NCBI GenBank assembly: GCA_963805495.1
Contig: CAWDUQ010000001.1
Coordinates: 620,001-684,000, forward strand
DNA length: 64,000 nt
Source of the DNA: DAHUXD01 sp963805495
Lineage (GTDB): Bacteria > Acidobacteriota > Thermoanaerobaculia > UBA5066 > Gp7-AA6
Direction of reading: 5' to 3'
Shown: positions 51,391 to 58,459 of the stretch, in pieces
Layout of the letters: each line of letters opens with the position of its first letter
Position numbering within the stretch: position 1 is the first letter of the stretch
Translations under genes and position numbers: made by a program
The notes under the pieces: model-generated
Seen by the model: the letters and a program-made list of their open reading frames with translations, nothing else
What the model was told of the DNA's origin: nothing
The model's database searches: none

Positions 51391-53465
51391 TGAGCGTGAA
51401 CCTTGTCGACCGCGAAGTCGGCTCCGTCTCCGTGGCATGCCGCGCAGGATTCGCCGAAGGGCGCCGTCATGACGAAGGCGTGGGCCGCGGCGGGCTTCGT
51501 GTCGTGGCAACCCAGGCAGGCGGCCGCGTTGTGCTGCTGCGGGGTGTACCAGTCGCGCAGCGTGACCGTGGCCAGGAGGCCCGGGGGCGGGTTCTCGCTG
51601 ACCTGCTGCGAGCCATCGACGTGGCACTTGACGCAGTTGCGGCGGTCTCCCGGATAGAGGACGTGGTTGAAGTTGTTCACGGAGCCGCCGAACCCGTAGA
51701 TCGTGAAGTCCTGCGTGAGCTCCTCGCCCGTGTGGATGCGGTGGATCATCCGCTTGAAGTCGATCGACTCGGGCGGGGCGGCGTCCGCCGGGCGGCGGGA
51801 GGAGTCGTCCGCGTTGGGGTTGTGACACATCACGCACTCTTCCGTGTTGAGCCGCTGTCCGCCGTGGAGGGCGAGGCGCGCATGGCAGGTGTTGCAGTTG
51901 GCGAGATCGACGACCGTGCGCCGCGGCTCGGGCGTGCCGCCGTCGACGGCCGCGTAGGCCACCGGGTTCACCGCGCCCTCGGTGAAGGTCGTCTCGTTGT
52001 TGGGATGGGGGTCGAGGGCGATCGTGCGGCGGGCCTCGATCGAGAAGGCCCAGGTGCCCATGGCGTCGGCCGGAATGGCGTGCGTGAACGTGTAGGTGCA
52101 GTTGGTTCCGTCGAAGGTGGCTCCGTCGGCGCGCTCGCGATAGGGGTTGATCGCGTAGTCGGTCGTCGGGCCGCCCATCAGGAGGTTGAGGTTGGAGGTG
52201 AAGGGGCCCGGAGGAAGGGCCGTGCCGTCGTTCTCGGTGATCTTGAACTTCACGACCGGGAACTCGCCGGGGGAGGTGTGGGTCACCGAGAGGATCGCGG
52301 CGTTGAGGCCCTTGAGCTGGGTCGATTCATAGGGAACCGTGTGCGCGCCCTGGACCGACGCGTCCCACTCGCGGTCCCCGACCGGCTGGTGGCAGCTCGC
52401 GCAGGCGGAGTCGTTCGGCTGAGCTCCGGCCGGGTGACCCGCGCCGGTCGTCCAGTTGATGTTGTCGTGGCAGGCGCCGCAGGCGGCCCGCGACGGGTAA
52501 GTGAACCAGGTCGAGGCCTGCGTGGCGGGCGGGGCATGGCACGTCGTGCAGTTGCGGATGTCCTGCGGGAAGGCGACTTCGGAGAAGTCCGTGATGGTGC
52601 CGCGGCCGTAGAAGTAGTAGGGGATGCCGTCGGCGACGCTCGGCAGGCTCTCGCCCATGTGGATCTTGTGCACCATGACCTTGAAGTCCACGGTGTTGCC
52701 CGAGTCGGGGTTGACGGTCTGCGGGGAGTGGCAGAGGACGCAGAGCTTGACGTCCTGCCGGGAGCCGCCGTGCGCGGAGAGCGGGTTGTGGCAGGTGTTG
52801 CAGGCGGAGTTGGCGATTTCGTCCCAGGCCTGCGTCACCGTGGAGCCGTTGGGAACGAAGTCCTGCTCGACGTTGTCGTAGTAGTTCTTGTCCTGGATGC
52901 CCGCCATGTTGCGGGTCGCGTAGATGCCGAGGGTCGTCGTGATCGTCTGGTTGTAGTTGGCCGGCAGCATCGTCTTGAACGTGTAGATCGAGTGGCCGAT
53001 GTCGATGTCGTCCCACGTGCCTCCGGAGTCCGCGGACGCCTGGGTCACGGTCACGCCCGGGTTCTGGCTCTCGGGGGCGCTGGTCTTCGGGCGCGTCGTG
53101 TAGGAGGTGTACTGACGCGCGCCGGCGTCGTACCACGCGAGGATCATGCTCATCGAGATCGGCCCCGCCGTGACCTTGCCGTTGCGGTCGAGCGGCTGGT
53201 CCAGGTCGTCGGTGTACGTGACGTCGACGACCGGATGAAGATCGGCGTCGATCGTGATGCTGTTGACCGTGATCTTGAGTCCCGGCCGGATGTAGCCGAA
53301 CTCCTCGGCGGTCATGTAGAACTCCCGTTTGTCCTTGGCGTAGAGCGCCTGAGGATCGGGATTTCCGCGGCCGACGACCTGCGTCGTTCGGGTATTCGAC
53401 GCCGGCACGATTGCCAGCGCTCCGGCCGTCATCGCCATCACGAGACCGTTGCGAAACTTCTTCAT
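51387..53465 (-). CDS. mtrC: OmcA/MtrC-type decahaem cytochrome, extracellular
   Basis: A 692-residue protein with a signal peptide (residues 1-23) and ten CXXCH motifs in two clusters of five (CNTCH, CVLCH, CTTCH, CGACH, CASCH; CNTCH, CVMCH, CVKCH, CLGCH, CAACH). Each cluster contains the OmcA/MtrC signature of VHKIHMGE or IHRIHTGEE near the FPQDIRNC and YPGDRRNC motifs. The N-terminal third is beta-rich. Surface members of this family are usually lipoproteins; here no lipobox Cys is present. It is the terminal extracellular reductase of the conduit. Confidence 0.92.
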   Translation of the reverse strand: MKKFRNGLVMAMTAGALAIVPASNTRTTQVVGRGNPDPQALYAKDKREFYMTAEEFGYIRPGLKITVNSITIDADLHPVVDVTYTDDLDQPLDRNGKVTAGPISMSMILAWYDAGARQYTSYTTRPKTSAPESQNPGVTVTQASADSGGTWDDIDIGHSIYTFKTMLPANYNQTITTTLGIYATRNMAGIQDKNYYDNVEQDFVPNGSTVTQAWDEIANSACNTCHNPLSAHGGSRQDVKLCVLCHSPQTVNPDSGNTVDFKVMVHKIHMGESLPSVADGIPYYFYGRGTITDFSEVAFPQDIRNCTTCHAPPATQASTWFTYPSRAACGACHDNINWTTGAGHPAGAQPNDSACASCHQPVGDREWDASVQGAHTVPYESTQLKGLNAAILSVTHTSPGEFPVVKFKITENDGTALPPGPFTSNLNLLMGGPTTDYAINPYRERADGATFDGTNCTYTFTHAIPADAMGTWAFSIEARRTIALDPHPNNETTFTEGAVNPVAYAAVDGGTPEPRRTVVDLANCNTCHARLALHGGQRLNTEECVMCHNPNADDSSRRPADAAPPESIDFKRMIHRIHTGEELTQDFTIYGFGGSVNNFNHVLYPGDRRNCVKCHVDGSQQVSENPPPGLLATVTLRDWYTPQQHNAAACLGCHDTKPAAAHAFVMTAPFGESCAACHGDGADFAVDKVHAQ

Positions 53466-53977
53466 GGCGCCGACCTCCTCAGCTCAAGGCATCTTGTCAA
53501 ATCTGATTCATTTGTATCAAACGAGACTCCCGGACCCCGGCTCGTGTCAAGCCCGTTTCGGGACCCGGGAGCGTTTTCGATCGCGATCGGCTGTCCGTCC
53601 GAGACGACGACCCGGCGCCCCAGGATCTCGGCGCAGAAGCCCGACAGGTCGACGTTCGAAAATTCGTCCCAGCCGCGGCAGACCCCGGGACGGACGACCT
53701 GCGCGTCGCAGGCGAGGGTCAGCCCCTGCCGGATCTGCTCGGAGAGCTGCCAGAGGTCGGCGAACTGCTCCATCTGGGCCCGGCTCAGGTGCGTGCTGAC
53801 GCCGATGAGCGGCTTCCAGAGATCGTGGAACTCCCGCTCGGGCCACTGACGGAAGCCGCGGCAGAAAATGCCGCGGTCCGCGGCAGCCTGGCACATCGAG
53901 CGCCCGTCGCCGCAGATCTTCACCAAAGATTCGCGCAGTCGGGTGATCGCCTCCGCGCGCGTCCAGACTTCCTTCAT
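53462..53977 (-). CDS. Cysteine-rich protein of unknown family, coupled to mtrC
   Basis: A 171-residue protein whose TGA overlaps the mtrC ATG. It shares with its upstream neighbour the pattern of conserved Cys: KIC, MCQAA, GIFCRGF, LACDA and VCRGW, and the framing motif near TRAEAITRLRES. There is no CXXCH, signal peptide or membrane segment. About 35 extra residues at the C terminus lack a counterpart and run over a possible mtrC promoter. Start at 53977 lies 7 nt after TCAGAT. I do not recognise the family; a redox sensor or cytochrome-biogenesis factor is only a guess. Confidence 0.7.
   Translation of the reverse strand: MKEVWTRAEAITRLRESLVKICGDGRSMCQAAADRGIFCRGFRQWPEREFHDLWKPLIGVSTHLSRAQMEQFADLWQLSEQIRQGLTLACDAQVVRPGVCRGWDEFSNVDLSGFCAEILGRRVVVSDGQPIAIENAPGSRNGLDTSRGPGVSFDTNESDLTRCLELRRSAP
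53504..53519. promoter_or_regulatory. Degenerate TGATGC-N4-GCATCA site upstream of mtrC
   Basis: TGATTC-ATTT-GTATCA, two mismatches to the consensus, 39 nt before the mtrC start. The expected -10 at 22-23 nt is not convincing here, so this site is weak. It lies within the coding region of the upstream gene. Confidence 0.35.
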
Positions 53978-54013
53978 TGACCGCATCTGATCCTCGAACC
54001 CCGTCGGAGTCCA

Positions 54014-54029
54014 TGATGCATCTGCACCA
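54014..54029. promoter_or_regulatory. TGATGC-N4-GCATCA-type site
   Basis: TGATGC-ATCT-GCACCA, one mismatch. It lies 23 nt before TCAGAT (53990-53985, minus), which is 7 nt before the ATG at 53977. Confidence 0.6.
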
Positions 54030-54041
54030 GCCCGGAGAATT

Positions 54042-54446
54042 TCAGCCGATGATGGCTTCACGACCGGTCAGCTCCTTGTAGGTCTCGGCGAGCTTCGTGT
54101 TGTCGAACTGGTTCCAGCCGTCGCAGCCGCAGTGATCGCGCGTCTCGGCGTCGCAGCAGAGGGTGAAGCCCCCGACCTCTTCGCGCCCGATGTGGTACAG
54201 GCCGACGAGCCTCTCGAGCTCCTCGCGCGAGGCGTCGGGACGGCGCTGCGCGATCCACGGGAAGCGATTCCGGAGTTGACCGTCGGTCATCCCCGCAAAC
54301 CCGCGGCACAGAATGCCGAGGTGGGCCGCCGCGGAGCACGCACAGTGCTCTTCGTCGCAGAGCTTCGCGAGCCGCTCCCGGATCGCCGCAATTGCCTGCG
54401 GGCGCGTCAGGTGCAGGGGCCGCATCGGCGTCGTGGGTTCGTCCAC
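54042..54446 (-). CDS. Cysteine-rich protein of unknown family, paralog of the mtrC-coupled protein
   Basis: A 134-residue protein with the same five conserved Cys (KLC, CSAAA, GILCRGF, CCDA, GCDGW) as its downstream neighbour, plus extra Cys (EEHCAC, DHCGC). It shares LTRPQAIAAIRERL near the start and AETYKELTGREA near the end. No haem motif, signal or membrane segment is seen. The GTG at 54446 fits a -10-like GATCCT 6 nt upstream; ATG at 54425 and 54506 are alternatives. It is in the same cluster as mtrC and HTH genes. Confidence 0.7.
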   Translation of the reverse strand: MDEPTTPMRPLHLTRPQAIAAIRERLAKLCDEEHCACSAAAHLGILCRGFAGMTDGQLRNRFPWIAQRRPDASREELERLVGLYHIGREEVGGFTLCCDAETRDHCGCDGWNQFDNTKLAETYKELTGREAIIG

Positions 54447-54480
54447 GGAGACAGGATCGCCCGGGGAATTTTCGGGCGCC

Positions 54481-54496
54481 TGATGCGAATGGATCA
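54481..54496. promoter_or_regulatory. TGATGC-N4-GCATCA-type site
   Basis: TGATGC-GAAT-GGATCA, one mismatch, 22 nt before GATCCT (54458-54453, minus), upstream of the start at 54446. Confidence 0.55.
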
Positions 54497-54513
54497 GGTC
54501 TTTCATGGGGGCG

Positions 54514-54747
54514 TCAGTCGGGCTTGCGGACTTCGGACGTGCCGCTCTGCGCGGCCCGCAGGGTCTCGCCGGCGCGGAAGCGGTAGTGGCCGCCGGGCGT
54601 CCGGATCGTCGACAGCAAGCCGGCGCGCGCCCACCGGGTGACCGTCGAGGTCGAGACTCCGAAAAGCCTCGCGACCTCGCGGCGGGACAGGAAGTCGGGT
54701 TCCACGGGCAGGGACGGGCTCATCTCGCGATTCAGCAGTTCGGGCAT
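54514..54747 (-). CDS. Small helix-turn-helix regulator (MerR/BldC-like excisionase fold)
   Basis: A 77-residue DNA-binding protein. The HTH with wing is FLSRREVARLFGVSTSTVTRWARAG followed by GHYRF, typical of BldC/MerR-type winged helix proteins. It has no ligand-binding domain. The gene has AAAAGGAG 7 nt before its ATG. It sits just upstream of the cysteine-rich pair and mtrC, and a TGATGC-type site lies 23 nt before its -10-like CAGAGT, so it may be autoregulated. It is a good candidate regulator of the electron-transfer operon. Confidence 0.85.
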   Translation of the reverse strand: MPELLNREMSPSLPVEPDFLSRREVARLFGVSTSTVTRWARAGLLSTIRTPGGHYRFRAGETLRAAQSGTSEVRKPD

Positions 54748-54812
54748 CTTTTTTCTCCTTTTCTCGACGGTTCCACGTCGGAGACTCTGACCCGGATGGC
54801 AGTCCGCCCGTA

Positions 54813-54828
54813 TGATGTAAACGAATCA
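54813..54828. promoter_or_regulatory. TGATGC-N4-GCATCA-type site
   Basis: TGATGT-AAAC-GAATCA, two mismatches from the perfect form. It lies 23 nt before CAGAGT (54789-54784, minus), upstream of the HTH regulator gene. Confidence 0.55.
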
Positions 54829-55431
54829 AACGAGAGCATTGGCCTCCGGGCCCCGGCGAAAGCGCCGTTCCGCCTCCCGGCGAAGGGCCCGGAGAAAGAG
54901 CCGTCGGATGAGGACAACCCCCGCGCCCACCCGTCGCCAGTAGCGGCGGAAGCGGGTTCTGGCCTCGGCGTCCGTGCCCGCCGCCCGGGTCTCGGTGACG
55001 AAACGGGTCGCCCCGTGGGAAAGAGGCCGGGCTTCCAGCGTCCAGACGATCTTGACCCGGCCGGGCTCGGCGTAGGACGCGAAACGCGAGGCCTCCACGC
55101 GCTGGAAGATCACGTCCGGGAGCCAGGGCTCGCACACAGCGCCGGCCGCGAAGAAGCGGCCCGGCTCTTCCTCGAGCACTCCCCAGCCGAGGCCGAGCGT
55201 CTCCTCGACGAGCCCGCGCGCGGGGCGCTCGCGGCGGCGCGCGCCGAGGAGGAGCTCGCGGAGCCGGAAGATCGCGCGGATCGGCGCGACCGAGCGGAGG
55301 TCGAGGTGCCTGGCGAGGTCGAAGACGAGATCGGCGGGCGCACGAACCACGACCTCGTGGCGCTCCCGGACGTCCGCTCGCGGCAGAAAGCGGTCGAGAT
55401 GGTCGGAACGAGGATCCTTGGCGGCGTCCAT
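54826..55431 (-). CDS. SRPBCC (START-like) family protein
   Basis: A 201-residue cytosolic protein with the START/SRPBCC layout (RHEVVVRAPADLVFDLARHLDL at the start, then strands and a C-terminal helix RYWRRVGAGVVLIRRLFLRAL). These proteins bind hydrophobic ligands; members act in coenzyme Q biosynthesis, lipid transfer or polyketide cyclisation. A ligand cannot be predicted. Its ATG has AGGAGGTCGA. A -10-like TAAAGT lies about 42 nt upstream, preceded by a TGATGC-type site. Confidence 0.75.
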   Translation of the reverse strand: MDAAKDPRSDHLDRFLPRADVRERHEVVVRAPADLVFDLARHLDLRSVAPIRAIFRLRELLLGARRRERPARGLVEETLGLGWGVLEEEPGRFFAAGAVCEPWLPDVIFQRVEASRFASYAEPGRVKIVWTLEARPLSHGATRFVTETRAAGTDAEARTRFRRYWRRVGAGVVLIRRLFLRALRREAERRFRRGPEANALV

Positions 55432-55501
55432 TCGACCTCCTGGCGTGGCCGCGGTGATGGCGCGGCTCCGGTGACTTTAGGAGTCGGGAGGCGTGGCGGC
55501 T

Positions 55502-55517
55502 TGATTCGAACGCACCA
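55502..55517. promoter_or_regulatory. TGATGC-N4-GCATCA-type site
   Basis: TGATTC-GAAC-GCACCA, two mismatches from the perfect form. It lies 22 nt before TAAAGT (55479-55474, minus), upstream of the SRPBCC gene. Confidence 0.5.
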
Positions 55518-55534
55518 CCGCGGCCTGCGGCGGG

Positions 55535-56476
55535 TCAGGCGGTCGCGGTCGGAGCTAAGGGCGGGGACCAGTTCGGGACGAGTCCTTCGTGGCGCAACGT
55601 CTCGAGGACCCGGTCGGGGGTTCCCCAGTCGCTCCAGGAAAGCGCCGGCAGGGCCGATACGGCGAGAAGCGCGGGAAAGGCCTGGAGGATGCTCTCGGAG
55701 AAGTCGGCCGAGGGCGCCGCCGCGTAGGCCCGCCCGATGGCACGGGCCTCGGCGCTCGTGCCCGAGAAGGGGCGGATTTCTTCGAGCGCGGCGTGCAGTC
55801 CGGGAAGGGCCCGCCGCCCGGCGTCGAGGATGGCCGCGGCGCGCGCCACGATGACGAACGTGTTCCAGAGGCCTCCGCGCTCCATGCAGGACCGGGCCGT
55901 CCCGGCGTCGGGCTTCTCCCAGAACCGGCGCACGAGGCGCAGTCCCGGCTCGAGCTCGCTGCCCGGCTCGATCCAGCCGTAGCCGGTCTCCGGAGCGTCC
56001 GGCTGCGCGCCGAGAAGCGCGATGTGCGCGGGGTGACGCTCGACCTGGCGGGCGACCTCCGCGACGTGGCCCATGAACGCCGTGTCGTCCCCCACGAAGT
56101 GATCCGACGGGAAGATGGCGACGACGGCCTTCGGGTCGCGCCAGGCGATCCAGTGGACGGGGAGAAGCAGGCCGGCCGCGGTTCCCCGGTCGGTCGGCTG
56201 AACCAGGACCTTGGGTACGTCCCGCCGCGCGACCTCGCGGGCGAGAAACGCCGCATGGACCTCGGTGGCGATGACGACCGTCCGCTCGGGAGGCACCGAG
56301 AGCGCCACGCGGTCGAGCGTCTGCCGCAGGAGCGACCGCGACCCGGTGAGCACGGCGAACTGCTTGGGCCGTCCGTCGGCGTGGACGCGCTCGACGAGGG
56401 ACGCCAGGCGCCTTCCCTGCCCGCCGGCGAGGACGACCGCCCAGAGTCGAGGTCCCGCATCATCCGGACGCAGCAT
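55535..56476 (-). CDS. Mannose-1-phosphate guanylyltransferase
   Basis: A 313-residue nucleotidyltransferase. The GTP-binding motif is VVLAGGQGRRLASL near residue 16, with the pyrophosphorylase signature including RPKQF. FPSDHF, ETGYGWIEPG and FWEKPD are the family's further motifs, and WNTF is characteristic. It makes GDP-mannose for polysaccharide or glycoprotein synthesis. It lacks the C-terminal isomerase domain, as in ManC-only enzymes. A short spacer (56 nt) separates it from the Usp gene on the same strand. Confidence 0.92.
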   Translation of the reverse strand: MLRPDDAGPRLWAVVLAGGQGRRLASLVERVHADGRPKQFAVLTGSRSLLRQTLDRVALSVPPERTVVIATEVHAAFLAREVARRDVPKVLVQPTDRGTAAGLLLPVHWIAWRDPKAVVAIFPSDHFVGDDTAFMGHVAEVARQVERHPAHIALLGAQPDAPETGYGWIEPGSELEPGLRLVRRFWEKPDAGTARSCMERGGLWNTFVIVARAAAILDAGRRALPGLHAALEEIRPFSGTSAEARAIGRAYAAAPSADFSESILQAFPALLAVSALPALSWSDWGTPDRVLETLRHEGLVPNWSPPLAPTATA

Positions 56477-56532
56477 CGAGCCTTCCCTTCGCGTCGCCGG
56501 GCCGTGGTGACGGCGCGGTCCCTGGTGCGGCA

Positions 56533-56997
56533 TCAGCCCTGCGCCGCTCGGACGGTCAGTACGGGTCGCGCGGCGCGGGAAACGACCCGGGCCGCGACAC
56601 TTCCCATCAGAATGCGCGAGGCCCCGCGGCGCCCGTGGGTCCCCATGACGATGAGGGCGGCCCGCTCCTTCTCGGCGGCGTCCAGGATCTGTTCGTCCGG
56701 GAGTCCTTCCCGCAGGGCCCCGTGGGCATCGATTCCCCCGGCGCGGGCATGGTCGACGGCGGCCTCCAGCCGTTTCTCGGCGCTCGCCCGGACGACCCGG
56801 GCGAAGTCCTCGTAGATTCCGGGCGGATAGGCGCCGATCGGGACCTCCGGGACCGCGGCGAGGGCGGGAACCTGGTAGGCGTGGACGATCGTCAGGCGAC
56901 CGCCGCATTCGCGGGCGATGCGCTCGGCTTCCTCGAGCGCCGGCTCCGAGGCCGGCGAGAAATCGGTGGCCGCGAGGATTCGATCGAACGTCTTCAT
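56533..56997 (-). CDS. Universal stress protein (UspA family)
   Basis: A 154-residue UspA with the ATP-binding motif (GTHGRRGASRILMGSVAARVV, then PVLTVRA). The N terminus ILAATDFSPASEPA is standard. It is divergent from the HPF gene, and a TGATGC-type site lies in the shared promoter region. Usp proteins accumulate under growth arrest or oxygen limitation. Confidence 0.92.
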   Translation of the reverse strand: MKTFDRILAATDFSPASEPALEEAERIARECGGRLTIVHAYQVPALAAVPEVPIGAYPPGIYEDFARVVRASAEKRLEAAVDHARAGGIDAHGALREGLPDEQILDAAEKERAALIVMGTHGRRGASRILMGSVAARVVSRAARPVLTVRAAQG

Positions 56998-57039
56998 GGC
57001 CCCCAGCCGGAATCATCTGGTTCCGTGCGATGCGCCGAA

Positions 57040-57055
57040 TGATGCGTTCTCATCA
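57040..57055. promoter_or_regulatory. TGATGC-N4-GCATCA-type site between usp and hpf
   Basis: TGATGC-GTTC-TCATCA, one mismatch. It lies 23 nt before GAGACT (57079-57084), which is 6 nt before the HPF ATG. A candidate -10 for the divergent usp gene also lies 22 nt away on the other side. Confidence 0.55.
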
Positions 57056-57090
57056 ATCGGCGCGGCCGGCCTCGCGGGGAGACTCTTCAC

Positions 57091-57459
57091 ATGACGACGA
57101 TGCCCTTGCAGGTTCACCTCGGAGAGGTCGCGGACGCGTCGGGCCTGGAAAAAGCGATCGCGCAGAGCGCGGCGCGGCTCGAGCGCTACTCGGACGAGAT
57201 CCAGCGTTGCCAGGTCTGGGTGGAGGCGCCGCACGGCCACCACCGCCAGGGCCGGATCTACGAAGTCCGCATCCGCCTGACGGTCCCGGACGAAGAGCTC
57301 GTGGTCCACCACCAGCCGGCCGACGAGGATCCGCGCCAGGTGGTCCACGGGGCCTTCGACGCCGCCCGGCGACAGCTTCAGGACTACGTACGGCGCCGCC
57401 GGCGGGACGTCGCGCGGCATGGCGCCGCCCGACGCAAGCCCGGACAGGGAGGTGTGTGA
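57091..57459 (+). CDS. hpf: Ribosome hibernation factor HPF/RaiA family
   Basis: A 122-residue short HPF/RaiA-type protein (VHLGEVADASGLEKAIAQSA, then YEVRIRLTVPDEELVV, QVVHGAFDAARRQLQDYVRRRR). It binds the 30S decoding site and inactivates ribosomes under stress. Its stop overlaps the ATG of the CBS gene (TGATG), so it heads an operon of CBS, DUF442-like and Usp genes. An Arg-rich C terminus would contact rRNA. Confidence 0.88.
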   Translation: MTTMPLQVHLGEVADASGLEKAIAQSAARLERYSDEIQRCQVWVEAPHGHHRQGRIYEVRIRLTVPDEELVVHHQPADEDPRQVVHGAFDAARRQLQDYVRRRRRDVARHGAARRKPGQGGV

Positions 57460-57923
57460 TGCAAGTCAAGTCCGTTCCACAAACGCCGGCGCCCGCCGCC
57501 CGTCCGGTGCGCCCCGCGGAGGTCCGCGATCTCATGACGGACCGGGTTTTCACTTTGCAGCCCGCCGACGATCTCGAGGCCCTCTACGACCTCATGGACG
57601 CGCACCACGTGCGTCACGTTCCGATCGTGGATGGGGACGGAGACCTCGTCGGCCTCGTCACCCAGCGCGATCTCGCGCGGAGCGCTCTCGGCACGCAGGA
57701 CATCCTGCCGCTCTCGGCGCAGCAGGAGATCCTCCGCCGCCGCAACGTGCGCGAGATCATGGCGACCGAGATCGAAACGGTCGAGCCGGACGAGTCGTTG
57801 AAGTCGGCGGCGTCGATGCTCCTCGAGAACAAGATCGGCTGCCTGCCGGTCGTCGAGGGGGAACACCTCGTCGGGATCCTGACGGAGTCGGATTTCGTCC
57901 GCCTCTACACGGAGAGGAGTTGA
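57459..57923 (+). CDS. CBS-domain pair protein
   Basis: A 154-residue protein with two CBS domains (residues 25-75 VRDLMTDRVFTLQPADDL, and 95-150 VREIMATEIETVEPDESL). Tandem CBS pairs bind adenine nucleotides and sense energy state. It has an N-terminal Pro/Ala extension of about 20 residues. It overlaps the HPF gene at the start and is followed 2 nt later by the DUF442-like gene. Confidence 0.93.
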   Translation: MQVKSVPQTPAPAARPVRPAEVRDLMTDRVFTLQPADDLEALYDLMDAHHVRHVPIVDGDGDLVGLVTQRDLARSALGTQDILPLSAQQEILRRRNVREIMATEIETVEPDESLKSAASMLLENKIGCLPVVEGEHLVGILTESDFVRLYTERS

Positions 57924-57925
57924 AC

Positions 57926-58459
57926 ATGAGCGCACGGGTGAGAATGCTGTTTCCGCTTTCGGCGGCGGTCGTGGCCGCCGCGGCTTTCGCCTCGGTCGGG
58001 GCCAATTCGATCGAGAACTTTCACCGGATCAGTCACCAGGTCGCGACCGGTGGGCAGCCGACGCCGGAGCAGGTCAAGGCGCTCGCGGACGAGGGTTTCA
58101 ACGCCATCGTCAACCTGCGCGAGGACTCGGAGTTCAACGACGGACTGCAGTTCCGGGCCGCCCGGGCCGCCGGAATCCGCTTCGTCCGGGTCCCGGTCTC
58201 GATGACGAACCCGACCGACGCCTCCGTGGCGAAGTTCCTGGCGGTCACGGACGAAGTCGAGCTCTACCCCGTCTACGTCTACTGTGCCGAGGGCAACCGT
58301 GCCGCCGCCTACTGGATGATCCGGCGAGTCCTGCGCGACGGCTGGACCCTCGAGAAGGCCGAGGCGGAGGCGGTCCGCGCCGGTCTGACAAAGCCGGAAA
58401 CGCTCGAGTTCGTCCGCGGCTACGTCCAGCGCCACCCTCCGAAGGGGCACGCCTCGTGA
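57926..58459 (+). CDS. Exported DUF442-like (dual-specificity phosphatase fold) protein
   Basis: A 177-residue protein with a signal peptide (residues 1-27). The fold is that of TIGR01244/DUF442-type phosphatase-like proteins: GGQPTPEQVKALADEGF, then NLREDSEF and the active loop YVYCAEGNRAAAYW, with a Cys four residues before Arg. Members include putative sulfur-transfer or phosphatase enzymes of the periplasm. The gene sits between CBS and Usp genes. Confidence 0.85.
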   Translation: MSARVRMLFPLSAAVVAAAAFASVGANSIENFHRISHQVATGGQPTPEQVKALADEGFNAIVNLREDSEFNDGLQFRAARAAGIRFVRVPVSMTNPTDASVAKFLAVTDEVELYPVYVYCAEGNRAAAYWMIRRVLRDGWTLEKAEAEAVRAGLTKPETLEFVRGYVQRHPPKGHAS

